Positions 7,309-17,225 are shown, numbered from the stretch's first letter. The stretch: DNA of 64,000 nucleotides from Chitinibacter sp. FCG-7 (GCF_040047665.1 NZ_CP157355.1:1116001-1180000), one strand, 5' to 3'. The notes: a model not told the origin generated them from the letters alone. Numbers and translations are program-made.

Positions 7309-8238
7309 ATGAAAATCGCCAATAATGTCACCGAATTGATCGGCAAAACGCCGCTGGTACGCCTGAATCGCATCAACGACGGCGGCGCGACCATCGTCGC
7401 CAAGCTTGAATACATGAATCCTTCGCATTCGGTCAAAGACCGGATCGCGGTCAGCATGATCGACGCCGCCGAAGCCGCTGGCAAAATCGGCCCGGACACG
7501 GTGATTGTCGAGCCGACCTCGGGCAATACCGGCATTGGTCTGGCGATGGTCTGCGCGGCGCGCGGCTACAAACTGGTGCTGACGATGCCGGAAACGATGT
7601 CGAAAGAGCGTCGCGCACTGCTGCGCGGCTATGGTGCCGAATTGATTCTGACACCCGGCCCCGAAGGCATGGGCGGCGCGATTGGCAAAGCCAAAGCATT
7701 GACCGAAGAGCACGCCAATTACTTTATGCCGCAGCAATTTGAAAACCCGGCCAATCCGGAAATTCACCGCAACACCACCGCCGTTGAATTGTGGGAAGAC
7801 ACCGATGGCCAGATCGATATTCTGATTTCCGGCGTAGGCACCGGCGGCACGATTACCGGCGTTGCCGAAGTCATCAAGGCGAAAAAACCATCATTCCAGG
7901 CGATTGCCATCGAGCCCGATGCCAGCCCAGTACTCTCCGGCGGCGCCAAAGGCCCGCACCCGATTCAGGGCATTGGTGCCGGTTTTGTTCCGGCCGTGCT
8001 CAACACGCATATTTATGATGAAGTGATTCGCGTAACGAACGACGATGCATTTGCCACAGCACGTGCGATGGCAACGCAGGAAGGTATTTTGTGCGGCATT
8101 TCAGCAGGCGCAGCAACCTGGGCAGCGATTCAAGTTGCACGCCGCCCGGAAAACGCGGGTAAATTGATTGCGGTGATTATTCCATCGTTTGGCGAGCGTT
8201 ATTTGTCGACCAAGCTGTTTGAAGGCTTGGCCGATTAA
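7309..8238 (+). CDS. cysK: cysteine synthase A (O-acetylserine sulfhydrylase)
   Basis: A 309-residue PLP enzyme that makes cysteine from O-acetylserine and sulfide. The PLP lysine is in PSHSVKDRI (about residue 44), the substrate loop is [11 protein letters not shown], and the phosphate-binding glycine loop is [20 protein letters not shown] is typical of CysK rather than CysM. AAGGATGG precedes the ATG at normal distance. It is monocistronic, divergent from cca across 97 bp, and followed by a copy of each interspersed palindrome family, which may act as its transcript end since no classical terminator is seen. Confidence 0.95.
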   Translation: MKIANNVTELIGKTPLVRLNRINDGGATIVAKLEYMNPSHSVKDRIAVSMIDAAEAAGKIGPDTVIVEPTSGNTGIGLAMVCAARGYKLVLTMPETMSKERRALLRGYGAELILTPGPEGMGGAIGKAKALTEEHANYFMPQQFENPANPEIHRNTTAVELWEDTDGQIDILISGVGTGGTITGVAEVIKAKKPSFQAIAIEPDASPVLSGGAKGPHPIQGIGAGFVPAVLNTHIYDEVIRVTNDDAFATARAMATQEGILCGISAGAATWAAIQVARRPENAGKLIAVIIPSFGERYLSTKLFEGLAD

Positions 8239-8287
8239 GGCTGCGGCGAGCTGACACCGAAAAACAAAGCAGTGCTATAAAATCAAT

Positions 8288-8336
8288 GGGTATTGCCATG
8301 TAGCCTCGATTAAATAAGGGCTACGCAGCAATACCC
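8288..8336. repeat. 49-bp palindromic element, copy 2
   Basis: GGGTATTGCC on the left, GCAGCAATACCC on the right, 49 bp; flanked by AT and AT so the palindrome is 53 bp (8286-8338). It lies in the gap after cysK. Inner arms GTAGCC/GGGCTAC also pair. Confidence 0.88.
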
Positions 8337-8353
8337 ATTCTTATTTCACCGTA

Positions 8354-8436
8354 CAAAAGTCTTCCAGCAAGGCATCGACGCCGCAGGCAGTACAAGTAGT
8401 ACGGCAAGGCGAGATAACGATGCTGGAAAACTTTTG
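8354..8436. repeat. long palindromic repeat, family B copy 2
   Basis: Arms CAAAAGTCTTCCAGCA and TGCTGGAAAACTTTTG with centre CAGTACAAGTAGTACGGC. It lies between the converging ends of cysK and the CHASE-PAS gene, only 16 bp after the 49-bp element, and could form a bidirectional transcript end. Confidence 0.8.
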
Positions 8437-8462
8437 GTTTACTACTTAAGACAAAATCATTA

Positions 8463-10685
8463 CTAATTAATCATCAACTCAACCCTGTCGTCCAGATCCC
8501 GCCAGTTGCTGATATCGCGGAAAACCAGCACCGCGCCGATGGTACGGGTTTGCTCGTCACGAATCCGGGCGGCGGATTCTTCCACCTGAAAATTAAGCCC
8601 GAATTTATTGAGCAGCACGCTGCGCCGCGTGCCGTGATATTGACCACCCTCACGCAACACTTCATCCACCAGATCAGGCAAAGGCAAGCGGCTCAGGCGA
8701 TCAACCGATTGGTAAATCACCGACAGCAATTGCCCCTTGGCCGATGCCAGCTCCCAGCCGACCAGCGATGAAGCCACCGGGTTAATGTAATCGACCCGCC
8801 CATAAATATCGGTAGTAATCACGCCATCGGCAATCGACTCCAGCGTGGCCTGCGCGCGCTGCTGCTCGGAAAGCAGCGCTTTTTGCGCCATCCGCACGGC
8901 AGTGACATCGCGCCCGATGCCACGATAACCCGTGAACTGGCCTTCGGCATTAAAACAAGGAAAGCCCGAAACGCTGACAATAATGGTTTCACGGCCCAGC
9001 GTGGATGAATATTCAAAATCCCGATAAGGCAATTGTTTGGCCAGAATGGCGCGGTGCTCGTCCCATTGCGCCTGACTCAAACCGCCCGAGCCCAGATCCC
9101 AGCGCCGCTTGCCAATAAAGAAGCTAGGCGACACATCAAAACGGCTAAAAAATCCGCCTGTCACCAGTGTAAAGCGAGCCTCGGTGTCTTGCTCCCAAAA
9201 CCAGTCGCTCGAAAGCTCGACCATTTCGGACAGGCGCTGGTTGGATGCTCTTAGCTCCAGATACTGGGCATAGGATTCGGAAACATCGCGCACCTGCATG
9301 GCGATCGCGACCGGCTGCAAGATTTCATTGCGCACTGGCTGCACTGCCACATCAAGCTGTCGCCCCTCTGAATCACCCGGCGGATAATGCAGCGAAAAAG
9401 TGGACGAATGCGTCAAATCGCCCAGCTCGGACTGGCTAAGCAGCACATCATACTTGCCCAGCAGATCATGCTCATCAGGAGCAAACCACTGCTGCGCCAT
9501 GGCATTGGCATAAATAATCTTGCCGTCGGGCTGACGCAATACCAGAGCATCGCGGCTATTTTGCACTGCCTGCATCAATAGCTGGCTTTGCTGCTGGCGC
9601 AATTGCTCGTCGCCTTGCGCCTTCATCAGCATTTGCAGCGACCACTGCCGCGACAGATATAAAAACTGCATCAGGGCGGCGACCAGAATCAGGCTTAGCG
9701 TGGCAATCACGGCCACCATGATCAGCCATTCATTTTCTTTTTCGCTCCAGACGGGGAGCAAAGAATGCAGATCAATCCGCCATTGGCGTCCGGGCAGGTG
9801 TACCAATTGCGTCATTGATTGCGACGCGGCAGCGCCCACTGTCGTTGCGCTGCGCATGACTTCGCTGGCGGCACGCGCTTTAAGCCAAGTTTGCAGTGCA
9901 TAGCCCTGATCAAATAGTTGCCAGCTTAAATCGTGCTCCTCCAGCACGCGGCTGATCGGGCGCAATATCTCGTTAAGCCGGACATAAACCAGCACCGTAC
10001 CAACATGATGGGTGCGCCGCTCGACCACGGTGGGCTCGACGGGCAGATTGACATAAATGGGTGCAAACAGGCAGAAAACAGGCTCATCGTGCTGATCCAG
10101 CCGGATGACGGGGCTGGCCAGCATGCGCCCGGTATCGCGGGCAATGCCCATGCCCTCTTTCAAATCATCCGATTCGGCCAGATTGCTACCAAGAAATTGC
10201 TCGGTCAGGCGGTTGATCGGGTACAGATGCTCCAGCACCAGCAAGGGCGAGTCGCCCACAACAGGCTTGGCGGTGAAGTTTTTGTAAGGTAGCGGCGCAA
10301 CCCGCTTATCGGCGCGCACCGCTGCCAGATACTGCGGCAGATCAGTGTGAGCCACGGGTCTGGCCAAGGCGACGGCCAGCAAGCTGGGGTGACGATACAT
10401 GACATTGCTTTGCAGCAATAAATTGTAGAACTGCTGGCGATCAAGCTTGGGATTGAGCGTCAGGGCGGCCTGCAAACCGAGCAGCACTTCCTGCTGCTGC
10501 ACCAGCCGCGCCTCAAGCTGGGCGGCCTGTACGGCACCGATCATTTCCAGCCTGTTTTGTGCCGCGGCTTGAATCTGCTTCTGAATTAGTAGCAGCGTGC
10601 CGGCGATCACCAGCAATCCGGCCAGCAATACCGAGAAAAAGACAAAGTAGCGTCGGAAAAATGCCCAGATCAAGTGCAAAGCCAA
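8463..10685 (-). CDS. membrane CHASE/PAS sensor protein without an output domain
   Basis: A 740-residue sensor. Hydrophobic segments near residues 12-35 and 322-342 bracket a periplasmic CHASE-type domain (RVAPLPYKNF, YPINRLTEQFLGSN). The cytoplasmic part is three PAS folds: about 365-490 (ALVLRQPDGKIIYANAMAQ), 495-610 (DWFWEQDTEARF) and 615-735 (IADGVITTDIYGRVDYINP). The protein stops right after the last PAS strand (VLVFRDISNWRDLDDRVELM), where relatives continue into a GGDEF, EAL or kinase domain. No output domain is present in this frame, and palindromic repeats start within 30 bp of the stop, so loss of the 3' part is possible. It could act by pairing with another protein. An isolated gene; no partner is evident. 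Confidence 0.8.
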   Translation of the reverse strand: MALHLIWAFFRRYFVFFSVLLAGLLVIAGTLLLIQKQIQAAAQNRLEMIGAVQAAQLEARLVQQQEVLLGLQAALTLNPKLDRQQFYNLLLQSNVMYRHPSLLAVALARPVAHTDLPQYLAAVRADKRVAPLPYKNFTAKPVVGDSPLLVLEHLYPINRLTEQFLGSNLAESDDLKEGMGIARDTGRMLASPVIRLDQHDEPVFCLFAPIYVNLPVEPTVVERRTHHVGTVLVYVRLNEILRPISRVLEEHDLSWQLFDQGYALQTWLKARAASEVMRSATTVGAAASQSMTQLVHLPGRQWRIDLHSLLPVWSEKENEWLIMVAVIATLSLILVAALMQFLYLSRQWSLQMLMKAQGDEQLRQQQSQLLMQAVQNSRDALVLRQPDGKIIYANAMAQQWFAPDEHDLLGKYDVLLSQSELGDLTHSSTFSLHYPPGDSEGRQLDVAVQPVRNEILQPVAIAMQVRDVSESYAQYLELRASNQRLSEMVELSSDWFWEQDTEARFTLVTGGFFSRFDVSPSFFIGKRRWDLGSGGLSQAQWDEHRAILAKQLPYRDFEYSSTLGRETIIVSVSGFPCFNAEGQFTGYRGIGRDVTAVRMAQKALLSEQQRAQATLESIADGVITTDIYGRVDYINPVASSLVGWELASAKGQLLSVIYQSVDRLSRLPLPDLVDEVLREGGQYHGTRRSVLLNKFGLNFQVEESAARIRDEQTRTIGAVLVFRDISNWRDLDDRVELMIN

Positions 10686-10699
10686 CTCCTTGGTCGATC

Positions 10700-10727
10700 A
10701 AAAAAGGGGCATAAAGCCCCTTTTATT
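10700..10727 (-). terminator. ilvA terminator
   Basis: Stem AAGGGGC/GCCCCTT with a T tract on the minus strand, about 60 bp past the ilvA stop. A-rich on the other side, so it may also work in the plus direction. Confidence 0.8.
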
Positions 10728-10785
10728 CTTACAGTATATTTCCCAGCCTCCAAGCATGATCTCTTTCTACGGGGTTAATTACAAC

Positions 10786-12348
10786 TTAATTCGAGCCCAA
10801 GAAAAGCTGGTAAGCCTGATTTTGGGTTTCCACCCAGTACGGATAACCCAAACGGGACAGGAACTCCTGAAAATGCGCATCGTCTTCGGGTGGTACCTGA
10901 ATGCCAACCAGCACGCGGCCATAGTCTGCGCCGTGATTGCGGTAGTGGAACAAGGAAATATTCCAGTTATCGCTCATACCATTGAGGAAATTGAGCAATG
11001 CACCCGGGCGCTCAGGGAACTCGAAACGGATCACCCGCTCGTGCAAGGCCTGTGGCGCTTGCCCGCCGACCAGATGGCGAATATGCAGCTTGGCCATTTC
11101 GTTGTCGGTCAAATCCAGCGCGGGCAAGCCCTCGGCGGCCAGTTTCTCGATTAATTCGACCACTTCGCTGCGTTGCTGAATCGACAGCCCCACAAATACA
11201 TGCGCTTGCGTATCTGAGCCATAGCGATAGTTAAATTCGGTCACCGCCCGTGCGCCGATCAGGCTGCAGAATTTACGGAAGCTGCCCGGCTGTTCCGGCA
11301 CGGTCACGGCCATAATCGCTTCGCGCTGCTCGCCCATTTCAGCCTGTTCGGCCACGTAGCGCAGACGATCAAAATTCATGTTTGCGCCTGAAGCAATCGC
11401 CACCAGAGTCTGCCCCTGCACGCCTTCACGTGCCGCCCAGGCTTTCATGCCAGCGATCGCCAGCGCACCCGCGGGCTCCAGAATCGAGCGATTGTCTTCA
11501 AATACGTCTTTGATCGCTGCGCACATCGCGTCGGTATCGACCAGAATCACATCGTCAACAAACTGTCGCGACAGGCGGAAAGTCTCTTCTCCCACCTGCT
11601 TGACTGCAACACCGTCGGCAAAAATACCAACCTGCGGCAAAGTGATACGCTCGCCTAATTTGAGCGACAAATACATTGCATTGGCGTCGGTTGGCTCAAC
11701 ACCAATGACTTTCACATCGGGACGCAAGCGTTTGATATACGCGGCCATCCCTGCCAGCAAGCCGCCACCGCCGACCGGAATAAAAACGGCATGAATCGGA
11801 TCGGGATGCTGGCGCAGAATTTCCATCGCCACTGTACCCTGCCCGGCGATGACATCAGGATCATCATAAGGATGAACAAAAGTGGCACCGGTTTCGGCCG
11901 CCAGCTTGACAGCGTGCTCGTAACAATCGGAGTATGACTCGCCAACCAGCACCACCTCTGCGCCTCGGCGGGATACCGCCTCGACTTTAATGCGTGGCGC
12001 AGTGGCTGGCATCACGATGGTGGCACGGCATTGCAGATGTTGCGCTGCCATGGCAACGCCTTGTGCGTGATTTCCAGCTGACGCGGCGACCACACCGCGC
12101 TCAAGATCGGCACGGCTCAATTGCGCCATTTTGTTGTAGGCACCGCGAATCTTGAACGAAAAAACCGGCTGCATGTCTTCGCGTTTGAAATACACCGTAT
12201 TACCAATACGGCGCGACAAATTCGGCGCAAAATCCAGTGGAGATTCAACCGCTACGTCGTAAACCCGGGCGGAAAGCGTGCGTTCAAGATAGTCTTTAGT
12301 CATATCGGTCTGGCCAAAATGGGCGAAATGTCGTCGCAATTCACCCAT
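10786..12348 (-). CDS. ilvA: biosynthetic threonine dehydratase
   Basis: A 520-residue PLP enzyme that deaminates threonine to 2-oxobutanoate, the first step of isoleucine synthesis. The PLP lysine is in FSFKIRGAYNKM (about residue 67), the glycine loop is PVGGGGLLAG, and residues about 340-520 are two ACT-like regulatory domains (AVTVPEQPGSFRKF and FEFPERPGALLNF), expected to bind isoleucine and valine. The length fits the biosynthetic form. Two starts are possible: the ATG at 12348 has AAGG five bases before it, while the ATG at 12303 gives the shorter N-terminus (MTKDYLERTL) more usual in betaproteobacteria but with a poorer site. It is followed by an intrinsic terminator. Confidence 0.94.
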   Translation of the reverse strand: MGELRRHFAHFGQTDMTKDYLERTLSARVYDVAVESPLDFAPNLSRRIGNTVYFKREDMQPVFSFKIRGAYNKMAQLSRADLERGVVAASAGNHAQGVAMAAQHLQCRATIVMPATAPRIKVEAVSRRGAEVVLVGESYSDCYEHAVKLAAETGATFVHPYDDPDVIAGQGTVAMEILRQHPDPIHAVFIPVGGGGLLAGMAAYIKRLRPDVKVIGVEPTDANAMYLSLKLGERITLPQVGIFADGVAVKQVGEETFRLSRQFVDDVILVDTDAMCAAIKDVFEDNRSILEPAGALAIAGMKAWAAREGVQGQTLVAIASGANMNFDRLRYVAEQAEMGEQREAIMAVTVPEQPGSFRKFCSLIGARAVTEFNYRYGSDTQAHVFVGLSIQQRSEVVELIEKLAAEGLPALDLTDNEMAKLHIRHLVGGQAPQALHERVIRFEFPERPGALLNFLNGMSDNWNISLFHYRNHGADYGRVLVGIQVPPEDDAHFQEFLSRLGYPYWVETQNQAYQLFLGSN

Positions 12349-12375
12349 TTTAACCTTAAAAGAGACCGAACGATT

Positions 12376-13944
12376 TCAATGATCAGTTAAACCTTGTCTG
12401 ATTTCTTCGATTTTGGGCAGACAATTGAAAAAAGCCTCCACGACGCGTGGATCAAAATGCTGCCCCGAGCCTTCGCGTATAGTCTCCAGCACCTTGGCGC
12501 GCGGCCATGGATCTTTGTAGCAACGCGCGTGCGTCAGCGCATCGTACACATCGGCGAGCGCAATAATCCGCCCCGCAATATGAATTTCTTCGCCTTTGAG
12601 CTTGCGCGGATAACCCGAGCCATCCCATTTTTCGTGATGTTCATGCGCAATAATGGCCGCCATTTTCAAAATCCGGGGTTTGGATTCGCGCAGCATGTCA
12701 TAGCCCAACTGGGCATGGGTATCCATGATGGCGCGCTCTGCAGTATCAAGTGGGCCGGGCTTATTGAGCACCATATCGGGAATGCCCACTTTGCCGATAT
12801 CGTGCAAAGGACTCGCTGCGCGGATAATTTGCGCTTCTTCTTCACCCAGCCCCAATTCCAGCGCCAGCACATAGGAAAATTCGGCCATGCGGTGGATATG
12901 CTTGCCGGTATCTTTGGAGCGGTTCTCGATGACCTCGGAGAGCTGGTAAATAATGCTGCGCTGGGTGTCTTCGATTTCCTTATTCAACATCAGGTTTTCA
13001 TAGGCAATCGAGACATTTTTGCAAAACAGATCAACCAGATTGGCATCCGGATGCGATAGCTCAACCGGCCCATCAATAATCAGCAGATTAATCGGGCCGT
13101 GCGGCGAGAGGAAAAAGCCGACAAAATGATCACTGGCAAAAACGCTTTGCTGCTTGGCAATGGCCTCGTCAATCGAAGGCTGCAGGCGGCTTAATTCGGT
13201 CTGCCCAAGTGGGCGGCCACAATATTGTTGATACCCCCCGGTAGCATACATCACCATCACCTGATTATCATGGGTTAATGCAGCCATACCCCCATTCACA
13301 ACCAGATACAAAGCATCTTGTTCGAAGAACAACAATGATTGCAGCTGCTCAAGCACGCCCTGGGCAAATTGCTGGATGGATTGCAAACGGAAAATACTGG
13401 TCGACGCATCAACCACTTTGATCAGGCCACGGCGGTTGGCATCAAGCTGGCGGCGCTGATGCTCGATCAGCATGATGTCGTTGTACGAGCGCAGCGTACC
13501 TAGCACCGAGGTATACAGCTTGTCGCGGGTCAGCTCGGTTTTGGCTTTGTAATCATTGATGTCGTAATTTTCAATCACATGGCGCTCGGGCGCTACGCCC
13601 GGTTGTCCGGTACGCAAGATAATGCGGATATGATGATTATCCAGCGTTTCGCGGATTTCGCGCGCTACCACCAGGCCCGCATCTTCGGTTTCCATCACCA
13701 CATCAAGCAAAACCAGCGCAATATCATCACGCGATGCGAGCAAGGCTAATGCTTCCTTGCCTGAATAACAGGACAGGATATTGAGTGGACGCTTGAGAAA
13801 ATCGATATTGGACAAGGCCAGTTTGGTGACATGGTGGATATCGGGTTCATCATCCACCACCAGGACATTCCAGGGTGCTACTTTGACGGCATGATCATCC
13901 TGCGTGTCGTCTTCCAGCCAGTTATCATCGTCAAGCATATTCAT
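12376..13944 (-). CDS. response regulator with DUF3369 and HD-GYP domains (c-di-GMP phosphodiesterase)
   Basis: A 522-residue response regulator. The receiver domain occupies about residues 25-150 with phospho-acceptor Asp81 (LVLLDVVM); residues about 155-320 match the GAF-like DUF3369 region; the HD-GYP domain covers about 330-515 with H381-D382 (LHDIGK), HEHHEKWDGSGYP (GYP at 444-446) and the ADVYDALTH segment. HD-GYP enzymes hydrolyse c-di-GMP, and the key residues are intact, so activity is expected. It starts 15 bp from the stop of the histidine kinase upstream on the same strand, which is very probably its phosphodonor. AGGGAG precedes the ATG. Confidence 0.92.
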   Translation of the reverse strand: MNMLDDDNWLEDDTQDDHAVKVAPWNVLVVDDEPDIHHVTKLALSNIDFLKRPLNILSCYSGKEALALLASRDDIALVLLDVVMETEDAGLVVAREIRETLDNHHIRIILRTGQPGVAPERHVIENYDINDYKAKTELTRDKLYTSVLGTLRSYNDIMLIEHQRRQLDANRRGLIKVVDASTSIFRLQSIQQFAQGVLEQLQSLLFFEQDALYLVVNGGMAALTHDNQVMVMYATGGYQQYCGRPLGQTELSRLQPSIDEAIAKQQSVFASDHFVGFFLSPHGPINLLIIDGPVELSHPDANLVDLFCKNVSIAYENLMLNKEIEDTQRSIIYQLSEVIENRSKDTGKHIHRMAEFSYVLALELGLGEEEAQIIRAASPLHDIGKVGIPDMVLNKPGPLDTAERAIMDTHAQLGYDMLRESKPRILKMAAIIAHEHHEKWDGSGYPRKLKGEEIHIAGRIIALADVYDALTHARCYKDPWPRAKVLETIREGSGQHFDPRVVEAFFNCLPKIEEIRQGLTDH

Positions 13945-13958
13945 TCCAAACGTCTCCC

Positions 13959-15575
13959 TTATAAGACTCGGGGAAAAAGAATCACAAAACTTGCCCCACC
14001 GCCCGGCGTTTCTTCAATGCTAATAGTGCCTTTTAATTGGGCGACGACCAAGTTATGGACAATACTCATTCCCAAACCGCTGCCACCTTGTCCCCGCTTT
14101 GTAGTGTAGAACGGCTCAAATACTTTTGCTCGAACACTTGGCGCAATGCCCACGCCATTGTCGATAAAGCGCAACTCGACAAATCGGTCGCCATACGGTG
14201 CGGCCTGAATCATGATGCTCCCCACCTGATCGGGTGGAAAAGCATGCAGGATGGCGTTATTGAGCAGATTATTCAGAATTTGCGTAAACGCGCCCGGATA
14301 GGTACGCACCATCAACTCGGGCGGGCAGGCCAGCTCAACGTGATGCGGCGTTTGCTTCAGGCTTGGTTTCAGCGATTGCAGGATTTCGTCCAGATACGCC
14401 CCCAGATTGAATTCGCGCAGCGCATCGGAGGTCTGATCGACCGAGATATTTTTAAAGCTGCGAATCAGCGCAGCTGCATTATCACAGTGTTTCAAGATCA
14501 GACCGCTGGCCTCCTGCGCCAGCCCCAGATAATGCTGCAGATCGGTTTTTTTCAGCTGGCCTTCCTGAATTTGCGCCACGATCGCCTGCGTATCTTCGCT
14601 TAAAGTCGACGCGGCGGTGAGCGCAATACCCAGCGGGGTATTGACCTCGTGCGCCACCCCCGCTACGAGCGATCCCAATGCGGCGAGCTTTTCCGACTCA
14701 ATCATCTGCAGCTGGGCGCTGCGCAATTGCGCCACCGCCAGCTCGGCGGCATCCTTGGCGGCAGAAAGATCGGCCGTCGCGCGCCGCTGCTCAGTAACAT
14801 CGGATTGCGCACCGACCACATTGAGAATTTGCCCCTCAGCATCGCGGTAGGCCACCGCACGCGACAAGATATTGAGCCAATGCCCTTCTTTGTGCTGCAT
14901 TCTGAATTCAGCTTCCTGCACACAATGCTCGGCCATTTGCCGTGCCTGCAAAAAGGCAGAAAAACGCTCGCCCACCGCGCTGACATCATCCGGATGAATC
15001 AGCGCATACAAGGTGGCGGCTTCATCGCGCAACTCATGCTCGGCGTATCCCAACATGTTTTTCCAGCGTGGCGAGAAATACCAGCTGTCTTTGCCCACAT
15101 CCCACTCCCAGATGCCATCGCCTGTAGCATCGAGCGCCAGAGACCAGCGCCGCTCCGAGCGGCGCAGCTGCAAGCCCATTTCATTAATCTCGTCGAGCGC
15201 ATCGGCAAATAATTCATTCTTGTTATTGAGCTCGATAATGGCCCGATTTTGCTCGCTCAGAATAGGCTGCAGCGCACGCAATAAGGGCGCAAAAAATCCG
15301 CTTAAACCCGCCAGTTGCTGATCATTGAGCTGCCCCAGGGTGGGCAAGAGATGCACTGCTTCACGCAAATGCTGCTGAATCAGCGAATATAAAAACAGCA
15401 TGGGTATTGCCATCAACAATAGGTGAATCAATGCTAAAACGGCAATACCCCATAGGCCAATAGAATAGAAACCCGCTTGCAGGCAATAAATATCAGTCGC
15501 CAGCAGCAGCCCGAACATCAGGGCCAACAGGGTGCGCAAGGGGCGGGATGCAAAGAGTGGATCGGCTTTCAACAC
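13959..15575 (-). CDS. PAS-containing membrane sensor histidine kinase
   Basis: A 538-residue kinase. Two hydrophobic segments lie near residues 13-35 and 40-65 with almost no periplasmic loop, then a helical linker, a PAS/PAC unit (about 143-265: DATGDGIWEWDVGKDSWYF), a dimerisation domain with phospho-acceptor motif VAGVAHEVNTPLG, and an ATPase domain with IDNGVGI and FEPFYTTKRGQGGSGLG. It is followed 14 bp later by the HD-GYP regulator, so the pair probably links an unknown signal to c-di-GMP breakdown. The HisKA region is very similar to that of the TPR kinase at 39232-41628. Residues 43-58 of the second membrane segment are encoded by a 49-bp palindromic element. Divergent from hslU. Confidence 0.92.
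   Translation of the reverse strand: MLKADPLFASRPLRTLLALMFGLLLATDIYCLQAGFYSIGLWGIAVLALIHLLLMAIPMLFLYSLIQQHLREAVHLLPTLGQLNDQQLAGLSGFFAPLLRALQPILSEQNRAIIELNNKNELFADALDEINEMGLQLRRSERRWSLALDATGDGIWEWDVGKDSWYFSPRWKNMLGYAEHELRDEAATLYALIHPDDVSAVGERFSAFLQARQMAEHCVQEAEFRMQHKEGHWLNILSRAVAYRDAEGQILNVVGAQSDVTEQRRATADLSAAKDAAELAVAQLRSAQLQMIESEKLAALGSLVAGVAHEVNTPLGIALTAASTLSEDTQAIVAQIQEGQLKKTDLQHYLGLAQEASGLILKHCDNAAALIRSFKNISVDQTSDALREFNLGAYLDEILQSLKPSLKQTPHHVELACPPELMVRTYPGAFTQILNNLLNNAILHAFPPDQVGSIMIQAAPYGDRFVELRFIDNGVGIAPSVRAKVFEPFYTTKRGQGGSGLGMSIVHNLVVAQLKGTISIEETPGGGASFVILFPRVL
15402..15450. repeat. 49-bp palindromic element, copy 3, inside the kinase gene
   Basis: Perfect 10-bp ends GGGTATTGCC/GGCAATACCC, 49 bp long. 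In the minus-strand reading frame it encodes GIAVLALIHLLLMAIP, the core of a membrane segment. Confidence 0.75.
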
Positions 15576-15712
15576 TCGGCTCGATTCGTTAGGGTTTCTC
15601 CACTATAGACAATCAGCCGCGCAACACCGCGCGGGAAATCTCGTCCAACGCATCTTTAAAACTGGCACGCCTGCCCTGATCTCTTGCTTATTCGTTTTAA
15701 AGGATCGCCAAC

Positions 15713-17041
15713 ATGACGCAGATGACGCCGCAGGAAATCGTTCACGAACTCGACAAGCACATTGTCGGCCAGGCCGCAGCCAAAAAAGCCGTAGCGATTG
15801 CGCTCCGCAACCGCTGGCGCCGCCAGCAAGTGGCCGAGCCACTGCGCCATGAAATTACACCAAAAAACATCCTGATGATCGGCCCCACTGGCGTGGGCAA
15901 AACCGAGATCGCCCGCCGTCTGGCCAAGCTGGCTGATGCGCCTTTCATCAAGGTGGAAGCGACCAAATTCACCGAGGTCGGCTACGTTGGCAAAGACGTC
16001 GACAGCATCATCCGCGATCTGATGGAAATCGCGATCAAACAGGTGCGCGACGTGGCGATCAGCCGCAATCGCGTCCGCGCCGAAAACGCCGCCGAAAATC
16101 GCATTCTGGATGTACTGCTGCCACCACCAGCGACCAACAATAACTACGGCAGTGTGAATGGCGAAGACCCGATGGCGGAAACGCGGCAGAAATTCCGCAA
16201 AATGCTGCGCGAAGGCAAATTTGACGACAAGGAAATCGACATCGAAGTCGCCGCCGCCGTACCGACCATGGAAGTGTTGAGCCCGCCGGGAATGGAAGAT
16301 TTTTCCAGCCAGATCCAGCAAATGTTCAAAGGCGCGATGGGCGGCAAAACCAAAACGCAAAAAATGAAAGTGACCGATGCGCTGAAACATCTGATCGAGG
16401 AAGAAGCCGCCAAGCTCGTGAACGAAGACGACGCCAAAGCCGAGGCGCTCAAGGCGGTCGAGCAAAACGGCATTGTGTTTATCGACGAGATCGACAAGGT
16501 GACGACGCGATCCGAAGGCAGCGGCGGTGAAGTCTCACGCCAAGGCGTGCAGCGCGATTTGCTGCCACTGGTGGAAGGCACCACGGTCACCACCAAGTAC
16601 GGCATGGTGAAAACCGACCATATTCTATTTATCGCCAGCGGCGCTTTCCACCTTGCCAAACCGTCCGATTTGATTCCCGAGCTGCAAGGCCGTTTCCCGA
16701 TCCGTGTTGAGCTTAACTCGCTGACTGTGGACGATTTCGCCACCATCCTCACCGGCACCGACGCTTGTCTGGCCAAGCAGTATCAGGCGCTACTGGCCAC
16801 CGAAGAGATCGAGGTGAATTTTAGCGATGACGGGATCAAGGAAATGGCGCAAATGGCGTGGTCGGTGAATGAAAGCACCGAAAACATCGGCGCGCGCCGT
16901 CTTTACACCATCATGGAGCGCCTGCTGGAAGACGTGTCTTTTGACGCCAAGCGCGGCGCGGTGAATGTGGATGCGAGCTTTGTGCAGCAAAAGCTCGGCA
17001 ATCTGGCTGGCAACGAAGATCTGGCCCGCTATATGCTGTAA
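15713..17041 (+). CDS. hslU: ATP-dependent protease ATPase subunit HslU
   Basis: A 442-residue AAA+ unfoldase that feeds proteins to the HslV peptidase. The N-terminus ([17 protein letters not shown]), Walker [11 protein letters not shown], pore loop GYVGKD, Walker [12 protein letters not shown], the variable I-domain (about 110-240) and the C-terminal [16 protein letters not shown] sensor region are all present. AAAGGA precedes the ATG. Usually hslV lies immediately upstream. Here the upstream 137 bp are non-coding and lead into a divergent kinase, so hslV must be elsewhere or absent. No heat-shock (sigma-32) promoter could be assigned by eye. Confidence 0.95.
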   Translation: MTQMTPQEIVHELDKHIVGQAAAKKAVAIALRNRWRRQQVAEPLRHEITPKNILMIGPTGVGKTEIARRLAKLADAPFIKVEATKFTEVGYVGKDVDSIIRDLMEIAIKQVRDVAISRNRVRAENAAENRILDVLLPPPATNNNYGSVNGEDPMAETRQKFRKMLREGKFDDKEIDIEVAAAVPTMEVLSPPGMEDFSSQIQQMFKGAMGGKTKTQKMKVTDALKHLIEEEAAKLVNEDDAKAEALKAVEQNGIVFIDEIDKVTTRSEGSGGEVSRQGVQRDLLPLVEGTTVTTKYGMVKTDHILFIASGAFHLAKPSDLIPELQGRFPIRVELNSLTVDDFATILTGTDACLAKQYQALLATEEIEVNFSDDGIKEMAQMAWSVNESTENIGARRLYTIMERLLEDVSFDAKRGAVNVDASFVQQKLGNLAGNEDLARYML

Positions 17042-17077
17042 CGCAGCGCAGACACCGATCACCCAATATACACCACA

Positions 17078-17126
17078 CTGTATTGCCCTGTAGAGCAAAA
17101 TCATCAACACCTACAGGGCAATACCC
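17078..17126. repeat. 49-bp palindromic element, copy 4
   Basis: Left end CTGTATTGCCCTGTAG, right end CTACAGGGCAATACCC: 14 of the outer 16 bases pair. This is one of the best-preserved pairs of inner arms. It lies 37 bp after hslU. Confidence 0.88.
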
Positions 17127-17209
17127 CCTTTGCGCTAGCCGCCTATTCAGATTTTTCCTCAAGTCTACCCCACTTGCAGATGTCAGCTTCAATCGCTGGC
17201 CGTCAGTAT

Positions 17210-17223
17210 TTGATACTCGTCAA
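17210..17223 (+). promoter_or_regulatory. FNR/ANR-type box
   Basis: TTGATACTCGTCAA matches the consensus TTGAT-N4-ATCAA with one mismatch. An oxygen-sensing activator site fits the anaerobic reductase genes downstream. Confidence 0.7.
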
Positions 17224-17225
17224 AA

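Noticed and set aside
7288..7767. 159-codon minus-strand frame opposite cysK
   Set aside because: Shadow of cysK, with His/Arg/Phe-rich composition typical of the antisense of a GC-rich gene.
15656..16465. 269-codon minus-strand frame opposite hslU
   Set aside because: Shadow frame; hslU has all family motifs on the plus strand.
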